64,000 bases of DNA from Kitasatospora paranensis (GCF_039544005.1 NZ_BAABKV010000001.1:4278001-4342000), one strand, 5' to 3'; positions 1 to 11,116 are shown, counted from the first letter of the stretch. Numbers and translations: made by a program. The notes: generated by a model not told the origin, from the sequence alone.

Positions 1-2
1 GT

Positions 3-616
3 GAGCCCTACCTGCGCCATCGCACCGCCCAGACCCCCGAGGGGCGCCGCGCACGGGTCTTCCTGGCCGCGCCGCTGATGCGGCTGACCGGCCCGGCCGA
101 CAGCGTCGTCACGCTGGCCAGCCGCACCCGGCTCACCACCCTGCGCTCCACGCTGCTGCGCAGCGGCGCCGCCGTGTACAGCGCCCACCACAGCGACGCC
201 TGGACGGTGGCCGGCCGGGCCCCGAGCCGCGCGTGCCGTCCGACTTCCGGGCCCTGCAGACCTCGGACCTGGTCTTCGCCTACGTCGGCGCGCCGCTGTC
301 GGCCGGCGTGAGCCTGGAGCTCGGCTGGGCCTCCGCCCTGCGCAAGCCGATCGTGCTGCTGGTCGACGAGGCGATCACGCACAACCCGTTGATCGCGACG
401 ATCGAGCAGGTCGCGCCGGTACTGCCGCTGGTCTTCGACGACACCTGGTCGCAGGACGCCCTCCAGCACACTGTGGAGACCGCCCTGGACTGGGCCGGCA
501 TGGCCCTCTCGCTCCGCGAGGGCTTCTGGACGGCGCCCGGCGAGCAGTTCCCGGTGCCCCGCCAGTCCAAGGGCGACTCGTTCGGCTACTGGTCGCCGGA
601 GATCGCCACCGGCTGA
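3..616 (+). pseudogene. Nucleoside 2-deoxyribosyltransferase-like protein, 5'-truncated and frameshifted
   Basis: The gene enters from outside the window. Its first part reads in the frame of position 3 (RVFLAAPLMR..., then GAAVYSAHHSDAW). The rest reads in the frame of position 233 (PSDFRALQTSDLVFAYVG, then GVSLELGWASALRKPIVLLV) and stops at 616. The two halves join in a G/C-rich stretch near 207-230 and need one missing base. The pattern AAPLMR / SAHH..AW / ADxVFAYVG / SxGVSxELGWA fits the nucleoside 2-deoxyribosyltransferase-like fold of actinobacterial proteins of unknown substrate. The ELGWA glutamate is where that family keeps its nucleophile region. It converges on the LuxR-type gene at 624, with 7 bp between them. 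The frameshift is probably a sequencing artefact. The exact substrate cannot be inferred. Confidence 0.6.
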
Positions 617-623
617 CCGGTCG

Positions 624-1601
624 TCAGTGTCCGTTCCCGGCAGCACTGCCGCGCATCTGCCAGCCCAGCTGGAAGAGCGTCTCGGCGTCGTACAGCTCGC
701 GCAGCCGCGCAATGTGTCCGGCCACCGTCCGCTCGCTCAGCCCGAGCCGGCTCGCGACCGTCCGCTGGGTCAGCCCCTGCGCCAGCAGTCTGCCGACCTG
801 CTCGTGCACCGGAAGACCCTCGCCGTCCTGGTGGACGGTCGCCCACTGCACGCGCTCCGCCCGCTCCCAGTCCCGCTCGAAGACCCCGACCAGGAACGCC
901 ACCACCGCAGGGTCCTCCACGACCGCCGCCGTGGAGTTGTCCGCGGCCGCCGGGATCACCGCGATCCTGCGGTCGAAGACCAGCATCCGGGTGAACGGCT
1001 CCGCCAGCACCCGGAACCGGCCTCCCCAGGCGGTCACGATCCTGGCGTTGGCCACCGTGGCCTCGTCCGTGCGGGCGCCGGGGTGATAGATCGTCCGGAG
1101 CGTGGCACCGCGCTCCAGGAAGCGCCGGGTGCGCTCCAGCGCCCCGGCCAGATGGTCGGCCGGCCGGGCGCCGCCGGGCTGCGCGGCGAGGCCCTCCTCG
1201 CGGGTGTCGGCCTCGATCTGCAGGATGCGGTGCCGGATCCGCCCGAAATCGTGGATGAGCTGGACTTCGCTCCCCTGGCCGGACCTCGGCGCCGTGGCGT
1301 CGTACGCCGCCGCCAGTTCGTCCAGCTCGGTCGGCACCTCCTCGGCCCGCAGGAGCATCCGGGTGCCGACGGACCGCAGGTCCGCGCTGAGCCGCTCGCT
1401 CACCGTCCGCGGGTTCACCGCCGTCAGCGAGGCGTCCTCGGTCTGATGGATCAGCAGGCCGAGCTCCACCAGGCGCAGCACCGCGGGCAGGTCGGCCTGC
1501 GCCACGTCCCGGAACAGGACGCGACCGCCCGCCTCCAGAACGGCCCGGTAGACCGCGCGCTCGTCCGCCGTCGGCAGTGCGTCAGGCACCTGCTCGCTCA
1601 C
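624..1601 (-). CDS. LuxR-type HTH transcriptional regulator
   Basis: A 325-residue regulator with three parts: an N-terminal winged-helix-like segment (about residues 10-60), a middle domain containing RMLVFDRRIAVIP, which resembles the effector domain of TrmB/PLD-like regulators, and a C-terminal LuxR-type helix-turn-helix (about 270-310, QRTVASRLGLSERTVAGHIA). It probably binds DNA in the cytoplasm in response to an unknown signal. No receiver or kinase domain is visible. The GTG start at 1601 overlaps the TGA of the small upstream ORF (1598-1762), so translation is probably coupled. It is a tandem paralogue of the gene at 1825-2778: both end in a (Y)DA/GAxTLFQLGWxMRG tail. Many Streptomyces genomes carry pairs of such regulators. 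Confidence 0.85.
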   Translation of the reverse strand: MSEQVPDALPTADERAVYRAVLEAGGRVLFRDVAQADLPAVLRLVELGLLIHQTEDASLTAVNPRTVSERLSADLRSVGTRMLLRAEEVPTELDELAAAYDATAPRSGQGSEVQLIHDFGRIRHRILQIEADTREEGLAAQPGGARPADHLAGALERTRRFLERGATLRTIYHPGARTDEATVANARIVTAWGGRFRVLAEPFTRMLVFDRRIAVIPAAADNSTAAVVEDPAVVAFLVGVFERDWERAERVQWATVHQDGEGLPVHEQVGRLLAQGLTQRTVASRLGLSERTVAGHIARLRELYDAETLFQLGWQMRGSAAGNGH

Positions 1602-1762
1602 TCGTGCTCACCCCGCATCGACCAGCCCAGTTGCCCCAGTGTCCCCGCGTCGTACCGCGGCCGCGCGACGCGCCCGACCACCGGCCCGGGCCGTGGCGCC
1701 GCTGCCGGGCCCGCCCGCCGTGGAAGCGCTCCCGCGCCCCGCCGTCGGCCCTGCCAGGACAT
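1598..1762 (-). CDS. 54-residue ORF ending in the C-terminal tail of the neighbouring LuxR-type regulators
   Basis: The ATG at 1762 follows a good Shine-Dalgarno sequence (AGGGGAGG, about 4 nt upstream) and stays open for 54 codons. Its TGA (1600-1598) overlaps the GTG start of the next regulator. The N-terminal 35 residues are Arg/Gly/Pro/Ala-rich and not recognisable. The last 18 or so read YDAGTLGQLGWSMRGEHE, clearly the same tail as YDAETLFQLGWQMRG and YGAQTLFQLGWLMRG in the two flanking regulators. It is therefore either a collapsed third paralogue or a short coupled leader ORF that kept the tail. Expression is unproven. The TGA/GTG overlap and the ribosome site argue that it is translated. 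Confidence 0.5.
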   Translation of the reverse strand: MSWQGRRRGAGALPRRAGPAAAPRPGPVVGRVARPRYDAGTLGQLGWSMRGEHE

Positions 1763-1824
1763 TCCACCTCCCCTGTACTAGAGCGCTCCACAGCCGAAAA
1801 CGTCACGCCCCCGCCGGCGGAACT

Positions 1825-2778
1825 TCAGCCACGCCGCCCTCCCCGCATCAGCCAGCCGAGCTGGAAGAGGGTCTGCGCCCCGTACCGCTCCCGCAGCCGG
1901 GAGATGTGGCCGGCCACCGTCCGTTCGCTGAGGCCCAGCCGGGTGGCCACGGCCCGCTGGGTGAGACCGGCGGCGAGCAGCCGGCCCACCCGGTCGGCGG
2001 CGGTGGCGGTCGCGGCGGGGGCGGTGGGGGCGGCCATCTCCTGCCACGGCACGACGTCGGAGCGGGCCCAGTCGCGCTCGAAGCCCGCCACCAGGAAGGA
2101 GAGCGTCGCCGGGTCGGTGACGAACGCGGCCCGGTTCGTGTCCCCGGTGGTGACCGGGACGACCGCGACCGACCGGTCGATGAGGATCATCCGCTGGAAC
2201 GGCTCGTCGAGCACCCGGATGGCCCCGCCGTGCGCGGTGATGGCGGACGCGTAGCCGACGGTCTCCGGTTCGCGGAGGGTGACGGGCTGGTAGATGCTGC
2301 GCAGGGTGCCGCCCCGCTTGAGGAGCAGCTTGTCCTGGGTGCGGGCGAGTTCGAGACCGGACGGGCTGCGCGGTCCGGGCTGGGTGGTGAGGATCTCCCG
2401 TTCGCACTCGGAGACCAGCTGGGCGATCCGGTGCCTGATCGCCTCGTTGCCGTCGACGTAGGTGGCTTCGCCCGGCCGGTCGGACCGCCGGGGCAGCGCC
2501 TCGTAGGCCCGGGTGAGGGCGTCGAGTTCGTGGGGCAGTCCCTCGGCCCGCAGGAGCAGCCGGGTGGCCTCGGCCCGCATCTCGGCGCTGAACCGTTCGG
2601 CGACGGCGCGCGGGCTGACGGCGGTGAACCAGCCGTCCAGCGGGTTGGGCATGAGCAGGCCCAGGTCGACCAGGAGCTCGACCGCGGCCTGCTGTTCGGG
2701 CGGAAGGCCGTCGAGCGGGATCCGGCCGCCCTGGCCGAGGATGTCGAGGTAGAGGCGGCTGGCCTCGTCGTCGGGCAT
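1825..2778 (-). CDS. LuxR-type HTH transcriptional regulator (tandem paralogue)
   Basis: A 317-residue paralogue of the regulator at 624-1601, with the same order of domains: N-terminal winged helix, middle domain with RMILIDRSVAVVPVTT, and C-terminal LuxR-type HTH (QRAVATRLGLSERTVAGHIS), ending in QLGWLMRG. The ATG at 2778 was chosen because the paralogue aligns from there. The frame is open to a GTG at 2823, which would add 15 residues, but its SD-like GGGAG sits too close. An imperfect inverted repeat (CGATCA-N5-TGATCG) lies 64-80 bp upstream and may be its operator. The ligand and targets are unknown. Confidence 0.82.
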   Translation of the reverse strand: MPDDEASRLYLDILGQGGRIPLDGLPPEQQAAVELLVDLGLLMPNPLDGWFTAVSPRAVAERFSAEMRAEATRLLLRAEGLPHELDALTRAYEALPRRSDRPGEATYVDGNEAIRHRIAQLVSECEREILTTQPGPRSPSGLELARTQDKLLLKRGGTLRSIYQPVTLREPETVGYASAITAHGGAIRVLDEPFQRMILIDRSVAVVPVTTGDTNRAAFVTDPATLSFLVAGFERDWARSDVVPWQEMAAPTAPAATATAADRVGRLLAAGLTQRAVATRLGLSERTVAGHISRLRERYGAQTLFQLGWLMRGGRRG

Positions 2779-2841
2779 GGCTGCGCCCGGTCCGGTCCGT
2801 GGGTCCGCAGCCAAGTCCCGCACTCCCTGCCGATTGCCGCT

Positions 2842-2858
2842 CGATCAGATCATGATCG
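2842..2858. promoter_or_regulatory. Inverted repeat upstream of LuxR-type regulator
   Basis: CGATCA-N5-TGATCG, with an internal 10-bp perfect palindrome GATCATGATC at 2848-2857. It lies just upstream of the regulator starting at 2778 and stands out as AT-rich against the surroundings. An autoregulatory operator is an inference. Confidence 0.35.
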
Positions 2859-3766
2859 CAGCAGGCCCGGGCGGCGGCACGGGCGGTGCCCGGAAACGGG
2901 ACGCGTCTCCCGAGCCGGTGCGCAGATGCGCGCCAGGCCCGGGAGACCCGTCATGTCACGCCGAGACCGATGGTGAATTCCAGCGAGGCGGAGCAGCAAC
3001 GCCTCGCCGGCTCCGGTATCGGGGGCCATCACCACACATGGCGTCCCGGCCGGCGCTCTTCCCCCGCGGTGGCAGTGCGGACGCACCGCCACCCGCTGAA
3101 GAGCAAGTCACCGTCATCGGGCTGCGGTTGCCCGGGACGGCCTGGCGTGGTTCCACCCTCACAGCGTGACGGCCGTGTCACAAGTGGCGATCGGCTGCAG
3201 GTTTCCGCAAGTGCAGGAACGTGCAGTCCCCGGCCCGCCGCGCGGAGCGGAAATCTCCGGTTGCGAGCCTGTCGGGCGGGGCGCCGAAGCGGAAGGCCTA
3301 CCAAACGTTCATTCGGTGCTCGCCGAATCTCCACAGATAAATCCCCCCTTTCGGAAATACCCTCACGCGGGCCCGTGCGGACACGCCGCCCGCACGGGCG
3401 CACGCCCCGGCCGGGCCGCCACTCCGTACCCGACCAGCACCGTCGCAGCCCGGGCAGGCGGAACGCGCACGTGGGCAGCCGCCGCCGCGGCCGCCGCGAC
3501 CGGCCCGGAATTCCGGTTTCCGCAGCTCGGTCCGGCGTATTTTCGCGGCGGCCTCCGGAGGCCGCCGGCCCACCGGATCAGGACGTCCGCGAAGCGAAGG
3601 GGCCGATTCCGACCGGGGCGTTCCGGATGTGCTCGCCGACCCTGCGGAATCCCGGCCGCGCCGCGTTTCCCCGACCTTTTCCATCATTGACCGAAGCACG
3701 TCAAACAATCCCGGCCGGACGCCCGCGCCGGGACTCCTCGCACCAGCGACCCGAAACCCGCTCCGG
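2859..3766. other. Long intergenic region without a convincing gene
   Basis: About 0.9 kb in which all open frames look like GC-rich shadow frames (Arg/Pro/Ala-rich, no domain, no good ribosome site). Visible structure: a hairpin at 2983-3007 (GCGAGGCG / CGCCTCGC, 9-nt loop), and an inverted repeat ATTCGG-N6-CCGAAT at 3311-3328 inside a comparatively AT-rich stretch (about 3300-3360) that could hold a promoter. The segment separates two same-strand genes. A small RNA or a decayed gene cannot be excluded. Confidence 0.4.
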
Positions 3767-4870
3767 CTAGGGCAGACGCCCGGCCAGAACACCGCGGACG
3801 GTACCCGTCGCGGCCGCCGACCAGGCCCCCAGCAGCAGCAGGTACAGCCCGGCCGCCAGGCCGGTGAACACGCCGAGGCCGGTGTGCCGGGCCAGCGAGG
3901 CGGCACCGGTGACCAGCGTGCCGACCGGGAAGGTGAACGCCCACCAGGTCATCGCGAACGGCATGCCGGCCCGCAGCGCCCGCACATTGGCGGCGCAGGC
4001 CACCAGCAGCCAGAGCAGCGCGAAGCCCGTCACCGCCACCCCGTACAGCACCGCGAGGGCGGCGACCGGGCCGGCCGGCGCCACTGCGGTGGCCTTCGCC
4101 CCGTCGGCGATCGCGCCGGCCGCGGTGGTGGACTGCCCCAGCGGCCCCAGCACCAGGAACAGCGTCGGGGTGAGCACCGGAGCCAGGACCCCGCCCTGCA
4201 CCAGCCCGGTGAGCACGACCGGCAGCATGGCCAGCACCGCCAGCAGGCTCGCCCCGAAGAGGGCGCCGCAGCCGTACAGCAGCACCGGCTGCCAGGCCGC
4301 CGGCAGGTGCGGCAGCAGGGCCGGCCCGGTCGAGGCGGCGACCATCGGCGCCACCACCGGCAGCAGCCAGGTCGGGTCGGCCCGCCGGGCCGCCGCCGTG
4401 TGGCGGGTGATCATCAGGTACGGGACGCCGGCGGCGACCGCCACCGCGTACAGCGTGCCGACCGTCCACAGCGCCAGGTCGACGGCGGCCGCCGGGCCGC
4501 GGCCGATCACCCGGTCGCCGACGGCGAGCGTGGCGTACCCCACCGCGAGCAGGGCCATCGGCGGGCAGCCGAAGAAGACCGCGGCGGCCGGGTCGTCGAG
4601 CCCGGCCCGCGCGGCCGGGCGGTGCCGCAGCCCCCGGAGGCCGCGCGCCGTGGCCAGCGCCACCAGCGCGGCGGCCGCGAGCACCCAGGCCGCCGTGGCG
4701 AACGCGAGCCGACCGGGCACCTGGAGCGGCAGCGCCGCGGCGCCGTTGGCGACGATCGCGGTGCCCATCACCGCGGCGTACCAGTTCGGGCCGAGCCGGC
4801 CGGGATCCGGCCGGAGCCGCCCGGGGCGCGCGGGGCGTACGGACGGGAGGAGCGCGGTGAGGGTGGCCAT
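3767..4870 (-). CDS. TDT-family (TehA/Mae1/SLAC1-like) membrane transporter
   Basis: A 367-residue, very hydrophobic protein with about ten membrane segments. It starts at ATG 4870, near the divergent LysR gene, although the frame stays open further upstream. Features fitting the tellurite-resistance/dicarboxylate transporter (TDT) family are the N-terminal GPNWYAAVMGTAIVAN and the late MTWWAFTFPVGTLVTG motif. Family members export or take up C4-dicarboxylates or sulfite, or act as anion channels; the substrate here is unknown. It is divergent from the LysR-type gene at 4941 with 70 bp between starts, a layout common for a LysR regulator and its target, so control by that regulator is likely. 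Confidence 0.82.
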   Translation of the reverse strand: MATLTALLPSVRPARPGRLRPDPGRLGPNWYAAVMGTAIVANGAAALPLQVPGRLAFATAAWVLAAAALVALATARGLRGLRHRPAARAGLDDPAAAVFFGCPPMALLAVGYATLAVGDRVIGRGPAAAVDLALWTVGTLYAVAVAAGVPYLMITRHTAAARRADPTWLLPVVAPMVAASTGPALLPHLPAAWQPVLLYGCGALFGASLLAVLAMLPVVLTGLVQGGVLAPVLTPTLFLVLGPLGQSTTAAGAIADGAKATAVAPAGPVAALAVLYGVAVTGFALLWLLVACAANVRALRAGMPFAMTWWAFTFPVGTLVTGAASLARHTGLGVFTGLAAGLYLLLLGAWSAAATGTVRGVLAGRLP

Positions 4871-4940
4871 GGCACCACGGTCGCCGCCGCCGTCCGGAGC
4901 CGGTAGCGGCCCGCGACCTATGAGGGCATAACCTGCCTGT

Positions 4941-5854
4941 ATGCCTCTCTCCTCGCGGGTCCCGGACATCGGCGCCCTGGAGCTGCTGCTGGCGGTGGCA
5001 CGACTGGGCAGTGTCGGCCGGGCCGCCGCCGAACTGGGCATCAGCCAGCCGGCGGCCAGCGCCCGGATCCGCGGCATGGAGCGGCAGATCGGCGTTGCCG
5101 TGCTGGAGCGCTCCCCACGGGGTTCACGCCCCACCGAGGCGGGCCGGCTGGTCGTCGAGTGGGCGCGCAGCGTCGTCGAGGCGGCCCAGGCCCTGGACGC
5201 CGGGATCGACGCGCTGCGCGGCCGCCGGGACGCCCGGCTCGTGGTGGTGGCCAGCCTCACCGTGGCCGAGTACCTGATGCCGGGCTGGCTGCTCGCCCTG
5301 CACCGGGCGAGCCCGGACACCGCGGTGACGCTGCGGACGGCGAACTCCTCCGACGTGGCGGCGCACGTCCTCGCGGGCGACGCCGACCTGGGTTTCGTGG
5401 AGGGCAGCGGCACCCGCCGGGGCTCTCCGGCGCGGTGGTGGCCGCGGACCGGCTGGTGGTCGTGGTCGCCCCCGACCACCCCTGGGCACGCCGCCGCGCC
5501 CCGCTGACCGGCGCCGAGCTGGCCGCGACCCCGCTGGTGCTGCGCGAGCCCGGCTCGGGCACCCGCGAGGTGCTCGACCAGGCGCTGGTCCCGTACGGCG
5601 GGACGGCGGCGCCCCGGCTGGAGCTGGCCTCGTCGACGGCGCTCAAGGCGGCGGCGATGACCGGTGCCGGGCCGGTCTGCCTGTCGGAGCTGGCCGTGGT
5701 CGAGGAGCTGGCCACCCGGCGGCTGGTGGCGGTGCCGCTGGCGGACCTGGACCTGCAGCGACCGCTGCGTGCGGTCTGGCCGGTCGGCCGCCGCCCGGCC
5801 GGCCCGGCCCGGCTGCTGCTGGGGCTGACGCGGGAGCCGAAGCGCCGGGGGTGA
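4941..5854 (+). pseudogene. LysR-family regulator, frameshifted in this sequence
   Basis: The N-terminal half (ATG 4941) has a classic LysR winged HTH (LLAVARLGSVGRAAAELGIS, then QPAASARIRGMERQIG). The effector domain begins (VEYLMPGWLLALHR-type region, GDADLGFVEG) and the frame is lost near 5420-5435 in a G/C run. It continues one frame over (GAVVAADRLVVVVAPDHPW ... LELASSTALKAAAMTGAGP) to a stop at 5854. One missing base restores a protein of about 304 residues, the normal LysR length. The full effector domain suggests sequencing error rather than decay. It is divergent from the TDT transporter at 3767-4870, its probable target. Confidence 0.8.
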
Positions 5855-5896
5855 GCCGAGGGCGGGCCCTCTGTTCGACGGATCCGGACGATGTCA

Positions 5897-5921
5897 AAGT
5901 TGAGCGGAATAGACTCAACTT
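5897..5921. promoter_or_regulatory. HAIR element (HspR operator) upstream of clpB
   Basis: GTTGAGC-N7-ACTCAAC (5899-5919), extended by AA/TT to a nearly perfect palindrome. The HspR-associated inverted repeat consensus is CTTGAGT-N7-ACTCAAG, and clpB is a known HspR target in Streptomyces. Spacing and position 55 bp before the start codon fit repression of clpB by HspR outside heat shock. Confidence 0.85.
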
Positions 5922-5975
5922 AGTGCATGCTGTACCTGGCAGACATCGACCCCCCGCGAAGGGAGCACGCCACCA

Positions 5976-8579
<2,604 letters not shown>

Positions 8580-8597
8580 GGCGGGCGGGGCGGTGAG

Positions 8598-8631
8598 CCG
8601 GGCCGGCCGCGGTGACCTGCGGCCGGCCCGG
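8598..8631. terminator. Hairpin between convergent clpB and lipoprotein genes
   Basis: A perfect 13-bp GC-rich stem (CCGGGCCGGCCGC / GCGGCCGGCCCGG) with an 8-nt loop between two convergent genes. It could serve both directions. Confidence 0.7.
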
Positions 8632-8635
8632 CCGG

Positions 8636-9499
8636 TCAGCCGCCCAGGATCCGGGCGAAGCCGGCCGCCTGGTCGGCGATCCGGTGCTGGTACGCCGCCA
8701 ACCGCTCCTGGTTGGCGGCGATCTGCTGCCGCTGGTAGCCGGCGATCACGGCGAACCAGACGCCCGCCAGGTTGCTGCTGCCGGTGCAGGCCGCGTCCGC
8801 CTCGGCGGCCGCCAGCTCGTCCCGGCCGGCCGCCCCCGGCCCGCGGTAGCGCTCGACCATGCCGTCGGGGGTGGCGTCGGCGAAGCCGGAGGCCTTCATG
8901 CAGGCCTCCCACGCCCGGGTCGCGTCCACCACCCGGGTGTCCTTCGCGGTGGCCGCCGCGGACTCCCCGAAGAGCCGGGTGACCAGTTCGCCGCCCGCGC
9001 CGTCCGCGGCCGGGAGCGCCGACAGCGCCGTCCGCACGCAGTTCTCGGCCGCGGTCCGCTCCGCCGACGACGACGGCGCCCGGGGCGGATCGGGCGCGGC
9101 GGCGAGCCGGACGGCGTGGAAGCCCTGGACGGCCGCCACGGATGCCGGCAGGTAGCCGAAGGCCCCGCCGGGCATCGCGTTGACGTCGCTCACCCGCCCG
9201 CTGCCGCCGTCGAAGGCGTCGTCCCCGGTGAAGGCGGCGTAGCCGGCCCTGTGCATGCAGTCGGCGGTGAGCGCCCGCACCGCCTGCTGCTGCCTGGCGC
9301 TCTGCTCGCCGTTCAGCCCGTACGCCGACAGCGGGAGCTGCAGCATGCCGGCGCGGCCGGACGGCGGCGGCGTCGTGCTGCCGAGGGCGGGCGGTGTGAG
9401 CGCCGGGGCGGCCGGCCCGCCGCCACCGGAACAGCCGGTGGCGGCCAGCAGGGCCGCACCGGTGGCGACCAGGGCCGCCACCCGGACGGGCCGCCTCAC
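8636..9499 (-). CDS. Putative lipoprotein of unknown function
   Basis: A 287-residue protein with a lipoprotein signal: basic N-terminus (VRRPVRV), hydrophobic core, lipobox LLAATGC at about residues 17-23, then a Gly/Pro/Ala linker. The mature part is Ala-rich and helical with several Cys (ADCMHRAGY, AENCVRTAL, WEACMKASGF, DAACTGSSN) that may form disulfides outside the membrane. The GTG start at 9499 overlaps the TGA of the XRE gene upstream (GTGA), so the two form an operon and are probably translationally coupled. No known family recognised. The context suggests that the HTH protein controls its own lipoprotein partner, but this is only inference. Confidence 0.75.
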   Translation of the reverse strand: MRRPVRVAALVATGAALLAATGCSGGGGPAAPALTPPALGSTTPPPSGRAGMLQLPLSAYGLNGEQSARQQQAVRALTADCMHRAGYAAFTGDDAFDGGSGRVSDVNAMPGGAFGYLPASVAAVQGFHAVRLAAAPDPPRAPSSSAERTAAENCVRTALSALPAADGAGGELVTRLFGESAAATAKDTRVVDATRAWEACMKASGFADATPDGMVERYRGPGAAGRDELAAAEADAACTGSSNLAGVWFAVIAGYQRQQIAANQERLAAYQHRIADQAAGFARILGG

Positions 9500-9798
9500 C
9501 ACCGCACCGCCGGGCCCGGGTAGCGAGCGGACCGGTCGCGCTTGGCGCGGGCCAGCCGGTGCAGCTCGGCCCCCTGGGCCTCGGACAGCTGCCAGGTGTG
9601 GGCGAGCAGGCGGAGCGTGGAGATCCGCGGGCAGGAGACCCCGCGTTCCAGGTCCCGGATGGACCGCACGCTCATGCCGGAGGCCGCCCCCAGCTCCTCC
9701 TGGGTCATCCCCCGGTCCAGCCGCAGGCTGCGCAGCAGCGCACCCAGCCGGTCCGGGGACGGCCCCGTCTCGGATACCCCCACCGATGTCCCCTTCAT
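9496..9798 (-). CDS. XRE-family helix-turn-helix regulator
   Basis: A 100-residue protein, essentially one Cro/C1-type HTH domain: LGALLRSLRLDRGMTQEELG, then SGMSVRSIRDLERG, about residues 16-70. It ends with a basic tail. ATG 9798 is used; an upstream extension of the frame has no domain. It resembles the N-terminal DNA-binding domain of large Streptomyces XRE/ATPase regulators (the 'SVRSIRDLERG' class) but stands alone here. Its stop overlaps the start of the lipoprotein gene at 9499. Confidence 0.8.
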   Translation of the reverse strand: MKGTSVGVSETGPSPDRLGALLRSLRLDRGMTQEELGAASGMSVRSIRDLERGVSCPRISTLRLLAHTWQLSEAQGAELHRLARAKRDRSARYPGPAVRW

Positions 9799-10074
9799 CA
9801 GCCGACGGCACCCCGCCCGTGCCTCCGGCGGTGGCACGGCAGCCGCCGGGGGTGCACCGCAAACTAACCGCCGCGGTGACGGGCGGCAACGCGTTCCGAT
9901 CACTCCGCGCGTGACATGTATCACTCAAAGTCAGCGTTTGCCGGTACCGACCGGTTGTTCCGCCCCCAACGTCCTGACAACCACCTGGCCGGGCGCCGAC
10001 ACCCTTGCGAGGATCCGGTCGACCACGACCGACCCCCGCCGGCCAGGCCGGCGCAGCCAGGAAACGGTGCCCCC

Positions 10075-10428
10075 ATGACACGCCGCTGGAAGCAGGCCGC
10101 GCTCATCACGACGGCCGCGGCCGCCCTCGCGCTCGCCCTGCCCGCGACCGACGCGAGCGCCATCAACCGGGTCGGCTGCAACGGGCGGACGGACTTCGTC
10201 AACATCTACAACTACGGATTCTCCGGACACCTGTGCTTCGCCAACGCGGGCTACACCGACGTGACGATCTACAGCGTCGACAACGTCTACTCCGGCAACA
10301 ACCTGCTGTACTACTACACCAGCCTCAACGGGGGCGTGACCCGCCACCTCGACCCCTGGACCTGGGAGGACGACAACTACTACGACCACGGGGCCGAGGG
10401 CACGGTGCGCTGGCTGCAGATCTTCTGA
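10075..10428 (+). CDS. Secreted beta/gamma-crystallin-fold (killer-toxin-like) protein
   Basis: A 117-residue preprotein with a Sec signal peptide: MTRRWK basic start, Ala/Leu core, cleavage probably after TDASA near residue 29. The mature domain of about 88 residues (INRVGCNGRTDFVNIYNYG..., LCFANAGYTDVTIYSVD, SGNNLLYYY) has two cysteines and a Tyr/Asn-rich beta pattern. This resembles the small secreted Streptomyces killer-toxin-like proteins with a single beta/gamma-crystallin fold. Role of the family: extracellular, some reported to inhibit yeasts or filamentous fungi. Followed by a hairpin at 10457-10485. Function here is an inference from fold-like sequence only. Confidence 0.75.
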   Translation: MTRRWKQAALITTAAAALALALPATDASAINRVGCNGRTDFVNIYNYGFSGHLCFANAGYTDVTIYSVDNVYSGNNLLYYYTSLNGGVTRHLDPWTWEDDNYYDHGAEGTVRWLQIF

Positions 10429-10456
10429 GCGCCCCGGCGGCACCCCGCCGACCGGG

Positions 10457-10485
10457 CCCGGGCTCCCCTGTGCCGTGAGCCCGGG
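10457..10485 (+). terminator. Hairpin after crystallin-fold gene
   Basis: A 9-bp perfect stem CCCGGGCTC / GAGCCCGGG with an 11-nt loop, 28 bp after the stop. No T-run, as usual for actinobacteria. Confidence 0.5.
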
Positions 10486-10558
10486 ATGAGGCAGGATGGG
10501 ACATGGAAGGGCGGCCTCTCATTGCCGACCACCCCGTGCTGTGAGATTGAGGACCACA

Positions 10559-11116
10559 ATGAGCATCGACCCGTCGTCCATCCCGTCGTTCGGCGCGCCG
10601 CAGCCGCAGGGCGGCCAGCCCGGCGGTGCCCCGGCCGGCCCGCCGCCGGTGATCGTGCCGGACCAGAACCTGGTGGCGCAGCTGCTCGACCAGATGCAGC
10701 TGAAGCACGTCGTGGACGAGGAGGGTGACCTCACCGCTCCGTGGGAGGGCTTCCGCGTCTACTACATGTTCCGGGGCGAGCAGAAGGAGCTCTTCGCGGT
10801 CCGCGCCTTCTACGACCGGGCGTTCCCGCTGGAGAAGAAGGGCGAGATCCTCGACCTCGTCGACGAGTGGAACCGCGAGACCCTCTGGCCGAAGGTCTAC
10901 ACCCACACGCACGAGGACGGCGTGGTCCGCCTGATCGGCGAGTCGCAGATGATCATCGGCGCCGGCGTGAACCTCGAGTACTTCGTCACCACCACCGCGA
11001 ACTGGACGCAGGCCTCGGTCGGCTTCGAGCAGTGGATGGTCGAGCGCCTCGGCCTGCAGGACGAGATCGAGAACGAAGAGGGCGACGGCGCGGCCGAAGA
11101 GGGCGACGAGTCCTGA
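10559..11116 (+). CDS. YbjN domain-containing protein
   Basis: A 185-residue cytoplasmic protein. A Pro/Gly/Gln-rich N-terminus (about 1-35) is followed by a YbjN/sensory-regulator-like domain (VRAFYDRAFPLEKKGEILDL, then VDEWNRETLWPKVYTH, and FVTTTANWTQASVGFEQWM), and an acidic C-terminal tail (EEGDGAAEEGDES). YbjN proteins share the fold of type III secretion chaperones; their role in actinobacteria is unknown. The ATG at 10559 follows TTGAGGA. A strong terminator follows at 11135-11170. Confidence 0.85.
   Translation: MSIDPSSIPSFGAPQPQGGQPGGAPAGPPPVIVPDQNLVAQLLDQMQLKHVVDEEGDLTAPWEGFRVYYMFRGEQKELFAVRAFYDRAFPLEKKGEILDLVDEWNRETLWPKVYTHTHEDGVVRLIGESQMIIGAGVNLEYFVTTTANWTQASVGFEQWMVERLGLQDEIENEEGDGAAEEGDES

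Noticed and set aside
3166..3690. Plus-strand ORF in the long intergenic gap
   Set aside because: Composition is that of a shadow frame, no start site with a ribosome-binding sequence, no similarity to known domains.
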